NCBI GenBank assembly: GCA_963738445.1 | Contig: CAVTWS010000024.1 | Coordinates: forward strand, 434,001-498,000 | Reading direction: 5' to 3' | Source: CAVTWS01 sp963738445 | GTDB taxonomy: Bacteria; Actinomycetota; Acidimicrobiia; Acidimicrobiales; SHLQ01 | DNA length: 64,000 nt | Part shown: one piece after another, positions 27,901-37,400 of the stretch | Layout of the letters: each line of letters opens with the position of its first letter | How positions within the stretch are numbered: position 1 is the first letter of the stretch | The notes under the pieces: model-generated | The model's input: only the letters and a program-made list of their open reading frames with translations | Database searches by the model: none | Told to the model about the DNA's origin: nothing | Program-made: the position numbers and the translations under genes

Positions 27901-29082
27901 GTCTCGGCCGCCGAGGCCACCTGGGACGAGTTCAACGCCAGCGACGCCGGCGATCGCTCGGGTTCGTGGCGTTGGCCGCTCACTCCCTGGGTCGACGCCC
28001 GATCCCGGTCGCTCCCGCATCAGATCGGTCCGGCGTCACCGCTGCTGGCTCGGATCGCCGCTGACGCCACCTACCTCCGGGCGATGCTGGGATCGCTGTC
28101 GCTGCTCGTGCCCGCCCTGGGCCTGATCCTGGGCGTCGTCGCCGGTGCGAGCACCGATGGTTCGTATCTGCCGCCCGCCCTCGCGTGGGTGGTGGCCCTG
28201 GCGGTCATCGGCGCCGTCGATGCGCTCGCCGGGGCTTCGGCCTCGGTCGCCTATCTGGTCACCACAATCGTGCTGGGCGGCATGCCGAATGCCGACGGGG
28301 CCCGCTCCACGGCCGGCCTCCTGGCCCTGTGGTTCGCTCCGGTCATCATCGCCGCCTCGGTTCGCCCGCTTCGTCGACCGGCGACCGGTACGTGGGAGGG
28401 TCGCTGGGACCGCCTCACCGACGGGGTCATGGCCCCGCTGTTCGGCATGTGGGGCGCCCAGGGCATCGTGTGGGCGCAGAACGGTCTGTCCGGGCACGAG
28501 CTGCCGATCACCGACGACGTGGCGGTCATCGGCCTCGCCGTCTACGGCACCGTCCTGGTGCGGGTCGCGTTGGAGACCGTGGCGTCAAACGTGTACCCAC
28601 AACGGATCCTGGTGACCGACAGCGGCCCGGTCGACGAGCCGGGGCGCCCCCAGCAACTCGTCTCGCTGGGTCTCCGGGTCGCGTTGTTCATGGTGGTCAT
28701 CGTGGCGTTCTTCCCGATGGTGTGGCAGGTGTGGGCGAGCCTCGGGATCTTCATCTTCGGGGCGCTGGCGGCGTGGGGTTGGATCAGCGAACACCTGCCG
28801 AACAGCCCGACCGTCTACCGGTACCTCCCCACGGGGCTGCTGAACACCGTGATCATGATCCTGCTCGGTCAGGTCGCGGCCTACCTGCTGTCGAAGTGGC
28901 ACACCGACGCCGAGCGGCAGATCGTCGATGGCCTCGTCTACCTGGCGCTGCCGGGCCTCCTCGTCGGCGCGCTCACGATGATCGGCCGCGAAGGCGAACG
29001 GCCCCAGCTCCAGTGGTGGCACCGGATCGCTGCGATCCCGCTCGTCGGGGTCCTGCTGCACTTCAACCTCGGCTGGTTCTGA
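24999..29082 (+). CDS. Large Ig-like surface protein with C-terminal multi-pass membrane module, one frameshift in this sequence
   Basis: The ATG at 24999 starts a signal segment (VGLSIVVMALLTLAALPRL, then an AAAAP site). Several Ig-like beta-sandwich repeats follow (FTGTAEPGSTIHITD, VDGVAEPDSVVDVR). An extra G at 25866/25867 shifts the frame; after removal the protein continues VALNLTAVTTAQIL and totals about 1,360 residues. Further parts are more Ig-like domains, a Thr/Pro linker (26440-26750), another Ig-like region, one membrane helix near 27470, a Gly/Pro repeat (27664-27789) and finally seven or eight membrane helices from about 28080 to the end. I know no named family with this combination. 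It could be a cell-surface sensor or envelope anchor. Confidence 0.78.
27664..27789 (+). repeat. 27-bp tandem coding repeat (GGAPGTPPT)
   Basis: Units start at 27664, 27691, 27718, 27745 and (partial) 27772 and encode GGAPGTPPT or GGAPGTPTT. The period is a multiple of three, so copy number can change without breaking the frame. It lies in the linker between the single helix and the multi-pass module of the Ig-like membrane protein. Confidence 0.92.
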
Positions 29083-29129
29083 GGCTGGGGGTGGGACCGT
29101 TCAGCGACGATCACCGCCGGGGCGCCGCC

Positions 29130-29471
29130 TCAGCAGCGGGCCGCGCCGGCGGGACGGTGCATCACCGCGCCCGTGACGGTCAACCGGATCGTCGGGGTGT
29201 CGGCCTCACTGACCACGAGCGCCTGCGCGTCGACGATCAGGCTGTGCGTTCCCGGTTCCGGCGTGGGCCACAGGAGCGTCACCGCCGGCCGGGCCGCCAC
29301 GTTCGCCGCGGTGCGCTGACCCACCACCGCGCGGTACCCCTGACCGTCACGTTGCAGTTCGACGTGGGTCAAGTGGGGCCGGCCGTCGTCGGACGTCGTC
29401 ACGACGAAGGGCTGCCAGCCGAACCGTTCGAGCGCCTCCGGGAGTTCCTCGACCTTGACCTTGATGCTCAT
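29130..29471 (-). CDS. Pyridoxamine 5'-phosphate oxidase-like flavin/split-barrel protein
   Basis: 113 residues. The split-barrel pattern shows as FVVTTSDDGRPHLTHVELQ, then YRAVVGQRTAANVAARPAVTLLW and a final SLIVDAQALV strand. Such small FMN- or F420-binding proteins are common in actinobacteria; cofactor and substrate are not resolved. The start ATG at 29471 is preceded by GGAGCG. It is divergent from glgP, whose start lies 107 bases away. Confidence 0.82.
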   Translation of the reverse strand: MSIKVKVEELPEALERFGWQPFVVTTSDDGRPHLTHVELQRDGQGYRAVVGQRTAANVAARPAVTLLWPTPEPGTHSLIVDAQALVVSEADTPTIRLTVTGAVMHRPAGAARC

Positions 29472-29578
29472 CGCGCGCTCCTTCGCCGCTCACCGACCGA
29501 CCCGACCGCCCGCCCGTGAGGCCGGCGGCGACGTTTCTCAGGACCGTCGCCGACTCACCGTAGCTACCCTGGACAATC

Positions 29579-32125
29579 ATGCGCCCCGTCCGACTGCTCT
29601 CCGTTCGTGCCCAGCTTCCCCCGGAGTTGGCTCCGCTCCAAGAGATCGCCATGAACATGGGCTGGGCCGCCAACCGGCAGGTTCAGGATCTGTTCCGCCA
29701 ACTCCTCACCGAATCGGTCGACGCCACCGGTGCCGACCCGTTCCTGCGACTCGCCCGAGCCTCCCAGACCCGTCTCGACGAGCTGGCCGCGGATCGGTCC
29801 TTCGTCGCTCGGGCCAACGCGCTGCTCGACGATTTGAAGGAATCGCTCACGGACCACTGCTGGTTCGAGGATCGGCGTGAGACCTCACCCCTGAAGCAGG
29901 TGGCGTACTTCTCGCTCGAGTACGGCATCACGACATCGCTCCCCCAGTACTCGGGTGGCCTGGGCGTGTTGGCCGGCGACCACCTCAAGGCCGCCAACGA
30001 TCTCGGTGTCCCGCTCGTCGCGTTCGGCCTGCTCTACCAGCACGGCTACTTCCGCCAGACCCTCGATGCCACGGGCTGGCAGCAGGAGCACTTCCCCCTG
30101 CTCGATCCCCACAACATGGCGTTGGAACCCGTTCCTGACCTGGCCGTCGAGGTCGTCGTCGACGGCCACAAGGTCACCGTCGGCGCCTGGCGGGCCCGGG
30201 TCGGCCGGATCACGCTCTACCTGCTCGACACCAACCGCCCCGAGAACCGACTCGAGGATCAGCAGATCACCGATCGCCTGTACGGCGGCGGTGTCGATCA
30301 GCGCATCCGACAGGAGATGGTGCTCGGCATCGGCGGGGTCCGCTTCCTCGAGGCCCTGGGGATCCAGCCCGACGTGTACCACCTCAACGAGGGTCACGCC
30401 GCCTTCTTGACCCTCGAGCGAATCCGGGTCGCGATGGCCGACCACGGCCTCAGCTTCGCCGAGGCCATCGAATACGTTCGCCCCGCCCACCTGTTCACCA
30501 CGCACACACCTGTTCCGGCCGGCATCGACCGCTTCCCCCGCGACATCGTGGAGCACCGCTTCGGCTGGTGGTTCGCCGCATGCGGGACCACGATCGACGA
30601 TCTCATGGCCCTCGGCCAGGATCCCGCCGCGCCTGCGGGCGCCGAGCTGAACATGGCGGTCCTGGCGCTCCGGTTGTCGGGCGCCGCCAACGGCGTCTCC
30701 GAGCTCCACGGCGCGGTCAGCCGCCGCCTGTTCGAGCCGCTGTGGCCGGGGGTCCCGGAGGACGAACGCCCGATCTCCCACGTCACCAACGGCGCCCATG
30801 CCCGCACCTGGGTGGCCCCCGAGATGAGTGACCTGCTCGATCGTCACATCGGCTCCGATTGGCCCGAGGCCCCCGCCGAGCGATGGCAGGCGTTGCTCTC
30901 CGTGTCCGATGATGAGATCCGCGCCGTTCGCACCTCGGCCAAGAACCGGTTGATCTCGTTCGTGCGCCACCGGGTCCGCCAGCAGCTCCTGGCTGCGGGC
31001 GCCTCGTCCGGCGATGTCGAGTGGACGGACCGCCTCCTCGATCCGAACGTCTTGACCATCGGGTTCGCCCGGCGGTTCGCCACCTACAAACGCGCCACGC
31101 TGCTGCTCCGTGACCACGACCGTCTCGAGCACCTGCTCAACAACGCCGAACGCCCGGTGCAGTTCGTGTTCGCCGGCAAGGCCCACCCGGCGGACGAACC
31201 CGGCAAGAAGTTGCTGCAGTCGATCGCCCAACTGGCCTCAGAACCCCGATTCCGTGAGCGGTTCGTCCTGCTGGCCGACTACGAGATGGCGGTCGGGCGC
31301 GTGCTGACCCAGGGCGTCGACGTGTGGCTGAACAATCCGATTCGTCCCCACGAAGCCAGCGGGACCAGCGGCATGAAGTGCGTCTTCAACGGCGTGTTGA
31401 ACTGCTCGATCCTCGACGGCTGGTGGGCCGAGATGTACGAGAACGAGCTCGGCTGGTCCATCCCCACCGCCACCACGACCGCCGACGACGAAGACCGTGA
31501 CGAGCAGGAGGCGCAGCACCTGTTCCGACTGCTCGAGAACGTCGTGTGCCCCACCTATTACGAGGCCGGGCAGCAGCGTCCCCCGCATCGCTGGCTCGAC
31601 ACGGTGCGAAACGCCACGGCGGTGCTCGGACCCAAGGTCCAGGCCAGCCGGATGATGAGCGACTACGTCACCCGCTTCTACGAGCCGGCCGCCGCACGCG
31701 CCGCCTCGATGGCCGCCGATGGCGGGCTCAAGGCTCGTGAGCTGCACGCCTGGCACGCCCGTCTCGACCAGAGCTGGCCGTCGGTGCGGATCATCGACAT
31801 GACCAGCAACGTCGACTCGCCGGGCATCGGCCAGTCCGTCCTGGTCGACGTCCGGGTGGACCTCGGATCGGCGTCGGTGGACGATCTGGCGGTCGAGGTG
31901 ATCCACGGCGAAGTGACCACCACCGGCGACCTCACCGAACCCGAGATCGCCCGGGCCGCACCCGTCAGCGTCGACGACCACATGGCCACCTTCCAGGCCG
32001 AGGTCCGCCCGAACCGCGCCGGGTCGCTCGGTCTCGCGGTCCGGGTGCTACCTCACCATCGGGACATGGGACACGTGGCCTGGACCGGCAAGACCCTGTG
32101 GCTGTCCGAGGACAGCACCGCCTGA
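29579..32125 (+). CDS. glgP: Alpha-glucan (glycogen) phosphorylase
   Basis: 848 residues, of the actinobacterial GlgP type with an N-terminal DUF3417 region (LPPELAPLQEIAMNMGWAAN). The core shows YFSLEYGITTSLPQYSGGLG and LNEGHAAFLTLERI. IGFARRFATYKRATLLL marks the sugar-nucleotide fold, and RPHEASGTSGMKCVFNGVLN carries the Lys that binds PLP. It releases glucose-1-phosphate from alpha-1,4-glucan ends in the cytosol. The GH57 and MalQ-GlgB genes lie downstream on the other strand, forming one glycogen locus. Confidence 0.95.
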   Translation: MRPVRLLSVRAQLPPELAPLQEIAMNMGWAANRQVQDLFRQLLTESVDATGADPFLRLARASQTRLDELAADRSFVARANALLDDLKESLTDHCWFEDRRETSPLKQVAYFSLEYGITTSLPQYSGGLGVLAGDHLKAANDLGVPLVAFGLLYQHGYFRQTLDATGWQQEHFPLLDPHNMALEPVPDLAVEVVVDGHKVTVGAWRARVGRITLYLLDTNRPENRLEDQQITDRLYGGGVDQRIRQEMVLGIGGVRFLEALGIQPDVYHLNEGHAAFLTLERIRVAMADHGLSFAEAIEYVRPAHLFTTHTPVPAGIDRFPRDIVEHRFGWWFAACGTTIDDLMALGQDPAAPAGAELNMAVLALRLSGAANGVSELHGAVSRRLFEPLWPGVPEDERPISHVTNGAHARTWVAPEMSDLLDRHIGSDWPEAPAERWQALLSVSDDEIRAVRTSAKNRLISFVRHRVRQQLLAAGASSGDVEWTDRLLDPNVLTIGFARRFATYKRATLLLRDHDRLEHLLNNAERPVQFVFAGKAHPADEPGKKLLQSIAQLASEPRFRERFVLLADYEMAVGRVLTQGVDVWLNNPIRPHEASGTSGMKCVFNGVLNCSILDGWWAEMYENELGWSIPTATTTADDEDRDEQEAQHLFRLLENVVCPTYYEAGQQRPPHRWLDTVRNATAVLGPKVQASRMMSDYVTRFYEPAAARAASMAADGGLKARELHAWHARLDQSWPSVRIIDMTSNVDSPGIGQSVLVDVRVDLGSASVDDLAVEVIHGEVTTTGDLTEPEIARAAPVSVDDHMATFQAEVRPNRAGSLGLAVRVLPHHRDMGHVAWTGKTLWLSEDSTA

Positions 32126-32232
32126 TCTCGGTGTGTCTGTGCTCGCTGTCAGTAGCGACATCTAGAGTCGATCACACCCATCGACGCCCGGACACGGCGT
32201 CCTCAGAGATCCGATTCACCCCGAGGCGTACC

Positions 32233-32340
32233 ATGTCCATCGATGACCGCTCCCGCCACGAGCGGACCGTCGTCGCCAGCCAGGTGGCCGGATTCGTGGC
32301 CATGGTCGGGCTCCTTCTCGCCGCGCTCGGCTGGGGCTGA
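32233..32340 (+). CDS. Possible 35-residue single-helix membrane protein
   Basis: The ATG at 32233 has GAGG six bases upstream and encodes MSIDDRSRHERTVVASQVAG followed by a hydrophobic end FVAMVGLLLAALGWG. A basic N-terminus plus a short C-terminal helix fits a tail-anchored or small membrane peptide. It stops five bases before the end of the convergent GH57 gene. There is no homology evidence, so this rests on its composition and RBS. Confidence 0.4.
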   Translation: MSIDDRSRHERTVVASQVAGFVAMVGLLLAALGWG

Positions 32341-32344
32341 CGAG

Positions 32345-34486
32345 TCACGCCTCCCGGGCCGCGTCCGGGCCGACCGGGTCGATGTCGAGCTCCACGGTCA
32401 AGGTGTCGGTCCACCATCGAGTGAGCGGTGCGGGCAGACCGAGGCGATCGATCAATTCGCCGAGACGGAGGATCGTCGCCGGAGGCAGCCCGTCGAGGTG
32501 GGAGCCCTTGTGCTCGATCGCCGGAGGAAAGGCCGCATCCATCAGCTCGCCCAACGTGGCCCCACCCACCCCGACCTGACCGGCGACGTCGGCCACGAGC
32601 CCGACCAGATCGGACCCGAGCCACTCGTTGAGCTCGACGCACGTCGTCCGTAGCAGGCGGAGCAACACGCGGCGCTCCACCGCCGGACCGAGCTCGGCCA
32701 ACGCCATGGGTGGGCCGCCGTCGAGCTGGACGGAGATCTCCGCACCTCTTCGTTCCGCACGACCACCGACCTCGTGGGTGTACCCGGTCACGTCCTCCAC
32801 CACGACGATGGCGGCGGTCACAGTCGCCCCGTCCTGTCGATCCGTCCGGACCGGGTTGCGCGTGCTGATGATTCGCCCCCCGGGGAGATCCGGAATGGAC
32901 ATCGCCGGTTCGCCCGGACCTCCCGCGACCATGCTGGCCAGCACGCGGCCCGCCACCTGCACCGGCGTGACGGCGGCGGGAACCACCTGCCGGGACCAGA
33001 TCGTCGACCCGTCGGCCCGATCGGGCTGGTTGCTGCGCATCGGTGCCAGGTGAGCCACCAGGTCGCGCTCGAGATCCCGACCGCCGACCCGCTGCACGAG
33101 CTCGAGGGCCCGTTTCGCGTGACGGAGGGCCATGGTCACCTCGAGACCGGCGGCGTCGTCGTAGAACCAGGCTGAGCTCTCCGTGGCCTGCAGGAAGTGA
33201 CGCTGCGACTCCAGCAGCGAAAGCGCGGCGACGCCATCGCCCTCCGGAACTCCGTTGTCCGGCAGGAACGCGACCGTGGGAACCCGCCCGAGAAGGACGT
33301 CGATATAGCCGTCCCGGGCGACCCACGGGTCGTCGAACAGGCCTCGACCGAGCCCCTCGAACTCCGTCGCCAGCGTGTCCCGCAACCAGTCGATCGCGTC
33401 ACGAAGCGGGGTGCGCCACGCTTGGGTCCACCCCTCCTCGGTGCCGATCCGGTCTCCGCAATCGCTGCGCCATCGCTCCACGCCATGGGCGCAGCTCCAC
33501 GCGCTGGGGTCGGTGATGCGGGCTTCGTGGGTCGGAGGGTTCGAGACCAGGTGCGCTCCGTAGGTGGTCTGGTCCAACCCGTGGACGGACCGGAGACGCT
33601 CGATGGCGAAGGCGAGCGCCATCTCACCGAACCGGTGGTGATGGCCATAGCTCTCCCCGTCGGTCGCCAGGTGAACCATCGGGGTCGCGGGCGGGGTGTC
33701 ACCCGACCCGGGGCGCTCCGTCAGCGTCGCGGCGGCATCTGCGATGGCGTCGGCGAAACGTGCGCCGTCATGGAGCAGCCCTCCGAAGGCCACGCCACTC
33801 GACAGCTCACCGTCGTAGAAGTAGACGGCGATCGACCGGCCGTTCGGAAGATCGACCCGATAGGCATGGGACGTGTCGAGCGCATCGGTCGCCGACTTCC
33901 ACATGCCCCCCGGGGTCCGCACCTCGGAGGCCTGCCAGGGGGCCAGCACGGTGAAGGCGATCCCTTCGGCGGCCAGGGCCTCGAGGCTCGCGGTGTCGAC
34001 TGCGGCTTCCGGCAACCACATGCCCTCGGGCGGACGCCGAAAGCGGTGCTCGAAATCGGCTCGGCCCCAACGGACCAGTGTGCGCCGGTCGTCCGGGTGG
34101 GCCAGCGGGAGGATGGAGTGCACCCAGGTCTGGGCCATGGCGGGGCCGTGACCACCGTGCGCCCGGGCGCCGCGGCCGTCGGCGTCGAGCAGTGCCTCAT
34201 AGGTCCACGGGTCAGCCGATTCCAACCAGGACATGAGACTCGGTCCGGCGTTCCAGCTGATCGACTCGTAGTTCGACACGATGGCGGTTACCGCCGCTTC
34301 CGAACCGAGGATGCGTGCAGCCGCGTTGGGCCGATAGCACTCGTCGAGGATGCGGCGATTCCAGTTGGGCCACGGAGCTGCCGACGGTTCGTCGTCGATC
34401 CGTCCGGTCCAGGGGTTTCGACGATCCGGTTGGTAGAAGTGCCCGTGCACGCAGAAGGCGGGACGGGCCGGAGGCGGCGGGGTCAC
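32345..34486 (-). CDS. Glycoside hydrolase family 57 protein (DUF3536 type)
   Basis: I start at the GTG at 34486 (VTPPPPARPAFCVHGHFYQP), one base after the stop of the MalQ-GlgB gene, which suggests coupling. The product is 713 residues. The first GH57 motif is HGHFYQPDRRNPW. The nucleophile region is RPPEGMWLPEAAVDTASLE (Glu in WLPEA), and HLATDGESYGHHHRFGEMAL supplies the second acidic residue. Family members act on alpha-glucans as amylases, branching or transfer enzymes; the exact activity is not clear, but the operon context favours glycogen or maltodextrin processing. Confidence 0.88.
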   Translation of the reverse strand: MTPPPPARPAFCVHGHFYQPDRRNPWTGRIDDEPSAAPWPNWNRRILDECYRPNAAARILGSEAAVTAIVSNYESISWNAGPSLMSWLESADPWTYEALLDADGRGARAHGGHGPAMAQTWVHSILPLAHPDDRRTLVRWGRADFEHRFRRPPEGMWLPEAAVDTASLEALAAEGIAFTVLAPWQASEVRTPGGMWKSATDALDTSHAYRVDLPNGRSIAVYFYDGELSSGVAFGGLLHDGARFADAIADAAATLTERPGSGDTPPATPMVHLATDGESYGHHHRFGEMALAFAIERLRSVHGLDQTTYGAHLVSNPPTHEARITDPSAWSCAHGVERWRSDCGDRIGTEEGWTQAWRTPLRDAIDWLRDTLATEFEGLGRGLFDDPWVARDGYIDVLLGRVPTVAFLPDNGVPEGDGVAALSLLESQRHFLQATESSAWFYDDAAGLEVTMALRHAKRALELVQRVGGRDLERDLVAHLAPMRSNQPDRADGSTIWSRQVVPAAVTPVQVAGRVLASMVAGGPGEPAMSIPDLPGGRIISTRNPVRTDRQDGATVTAAIVVVEDVTGYTHEVGGRAERRGAEISVQLDGGPPMALAELGPAVERRVLLRLLRTTCVELNEWLGSDLVGLVADVAGQVGVGGATLGELMDAAFPPAIEHKGSHLDGLPPATILRLGELIDRLGLPAPLTRWWTDTLTVELDIDPVGPDAAREA

Positions 34487-34487
34487 C

Positions 34488-37400
34488 TCACACCTGTCGG
34501 CGCCAGACCACGGCGGCCAAGGGCGGGAGGGTGACGGTGGCCGAAGCGCCCTGACCGGCGCGGCCAGGCCCGCCGGCGTCGAGCGCGGACTCCACGTGGT
34601 GACCGGACCCGCCGAAGTCGCCGGCATCGCTGTTGGCCACCAGGTCCCATCGGCCCGGAGGTAGACCGAAGGTCACGCCGGGCCGGGGTGTCGGTGTGGC
34701 GTTGAGCGCCACCAACAGGTGTGCACCATCGCCGGGGGCGAAGCGCAGGTAGGCGTAGATCGAACGTTCGGAGTCGTCGGCCTCGACCCAAACGAACCCC
34801 CCCGGGTCGCGATCTCGGGCCCACAGCCCCGGAGATTCTCGTCGCATGGCGTTGAGGTGCGACACCCAGCGGGTCACGCCCTGGTGGGCCGGGTAGTCGC
34901 GTAGGTGCCAATGGAGGCTGCGGTCGTGGTTCCATTCGTCCCACGGCGCCATCTCCTCGCCCATGAACAGGAGGGGCACGCCGGGCACCGTGAACTGGTA
35001 GCCGAGGAGGAGACGCAGGTTGGCGAATCGTTGCCAGTCATCGCCGGGCATGCGGCCCAGCAGCGAACCCTTCCCGTGGACGACCTCGTCGTGGGACAGC
35101 GGAAGCACGTAATGCTCGGCGTTCTGGTACATGGACCGGAACGTCAGCTCGTGGTGATGCCACCGGCGATGCACCGGCTCGCGTTTCAGGTAGTCGAGGG
35201 TGTCGTGCATCCACCCCAGATCCCATTTGAAGCCGAATCCGAGGCCACCGTCGTGCACCGGTTTGGTGACGCCGGGCCAGGCGGTCGATTCCTCGGCGAT
35301 CATCATCACGTCCGGGAGGGCGCCGTAGACCGCGGTGTTGAGGTCCTGCAGGAACCGGACGGCATCGAGGTTCTCCCGCCCGCCATAGCGGTTGGGGATC
35401 CATTCGCCCGGCTGGCGGCCGTAGTCGAGGTACAACATCGACGCCACCGCATCGACCCGCAGCCCGTCGGCGTGGAACCGGTCGAGCCAGAACATGGCGC
35501 TCGAGATGAGGAAGCTGCGCACCTCGTGGCGTCCGTAGTTGAACTGGAGGCTCTTCCACTCGGGATGGATGCGCTGGCGGATGTCGGCGTGTTCGTAGAG
35601 ATGCGTTCCGTCGAAGTAGCCGGGGCCGTGCTCGTCGGAGGGGAAGTGCGACGGGACCCAGTCGAGGATCACGCCGATGCCGTTCTGGTGCAGCTGGTCG
35701 ATGAGGTACATCAGGTCCTCGGGCGACCCGAAGCGGCTGGTCGGCGAGAAGAAGCCCGTCACCTGGTAACCCCAGGAAGCGTAGAAGGGGTGTTCCATCA
35801 CGGGCAGCAGTTCGACGTGCGTGAACCCCATCTCGAGACAGTGGGCGACCAGCTCCGGTGCCGTTTCGCGGTAGCTCAGCGGGCGCGGCTCCTCTCCGCC
35901 GCCGTCGCTACCGTCGCCGCCGGTGCGGCGCCAGGAACCGTCGCCGCCGGTGCGGCGCCAGGAACCGAGATGCACCTCGGTCACGCTCATGCAGGTGTCC
36001 GGACCCTGACGTTCGTGGCGCGTCGCCATCCATTCGCCGTCGCCCCAGTCGTACCGCCCGTCCCACACCCGCGACGCGGTGGCCGGGGGCAGCTCGGCGA
36101 GGAGCGCCATCGGATCGGCCTTGTCGACCACGTACCGCCGGTCCCGGGAGCGGATGCGGAACTTGTACAGGTCCCCGGGTCGAGCATCGGGCACGAATCC
36201 GGCCCAGACCCCCGAGCCCTGGAGCCGGCTGAGCGGAGCTCGGCTCTCGTCCCACCCGTTGAACGAACCGACGACGGCGACGGAGTCGGCATCGGGGGCC
36301 CACACCGCGGCGTGCAGCACGCGGTTGTCGCCGACTGACACCATGCGGGCACCCAGGGTGTCGTAGAGGCGAAAGTGCCGGCCTTCGTGGAAGAGGTGAA
36401 GGTCGAGGGCCGATACGACCGGGTCGGTGGTGGCCGCCGTGCCGGGACGAGCGGTGATGCGGCGCATCGCCCGCTCCACCGTCGGAGTGCGGTCGAGATC
36501 CTCGAGCGACACCGCGGCCCGCCGACGCCAGTTCGGCCGCTCGTGAACCGTGCCGGGGACGTTCTGCGGGCGGGCCTCCCCCCAGAGGCTCTCGAGCTCG
36601 GCGACCACGAGCGGCGCGCTGCTCGTGGCCAGCTCGCCCAGGGCCACTTCCTGGGCGGCAAGGGCCGCGGTGAGGCCGAGGTCGTCGGGGTCGACACCGG
36701 CGGCTCGCGCCAGGACCGCGCGCTGACGGGCCCGCTCGATCCGAGCCCGCTCGGCGGTGTCGGGGTCGATGAGCCCGAGATCGAGCCGGTCATCGATGTC
36801 GGCCCCCGACCACCAGGCGGGCAGGGACGGCAGATCATGGGTCGACAGCGAGGTCACCACCCGGTTGGAGGGGAGGTGGAGCGGCCGCCGATCGTCGTCG
36901 CTCACGGCGAACGTTCCCACGTGCATGCCGAGGATGCCGTGGTCCGACAGGAGCCGGCGCACCTCGTCGGGAACGGTGCCGAGGTCCTCGCCGACGATCG
37001 CCGAGCCGTACCGGTGCGAGGCGGCAGAGATGACGGCGGCCAACTCCTCGCTCGGGGCCAGCACGAAGAGCCCTTCGTCGGCTTCGGCGCCATCCGGGAT
37101 CCAGTAGCTGCGGTGCAGACCCACGGCGTGGTCGATCCGGAGGACATCCGCCACGCTCAGATGATGGTCGAGGCAGCGCTGGAGCTCGGCGTACCCGTCG
37201 CCGTGGCCGGAGGTCGGAAGGACCGGGGGGATGCCCCAGTTCTGACCGAGCGGGAAGAAGGCATCGGGAGGCGCCCCGACCGCGACTCCACGGGCGTACG
37301 ACCCGGCGTTCGACCACGCGTCGAAACCGTCGGGATGCCCACCGACGGGAAGGTCGAGGTACAGCGACGTACCGCCGTCTCGGAGGTGTTGCGCCACCTG

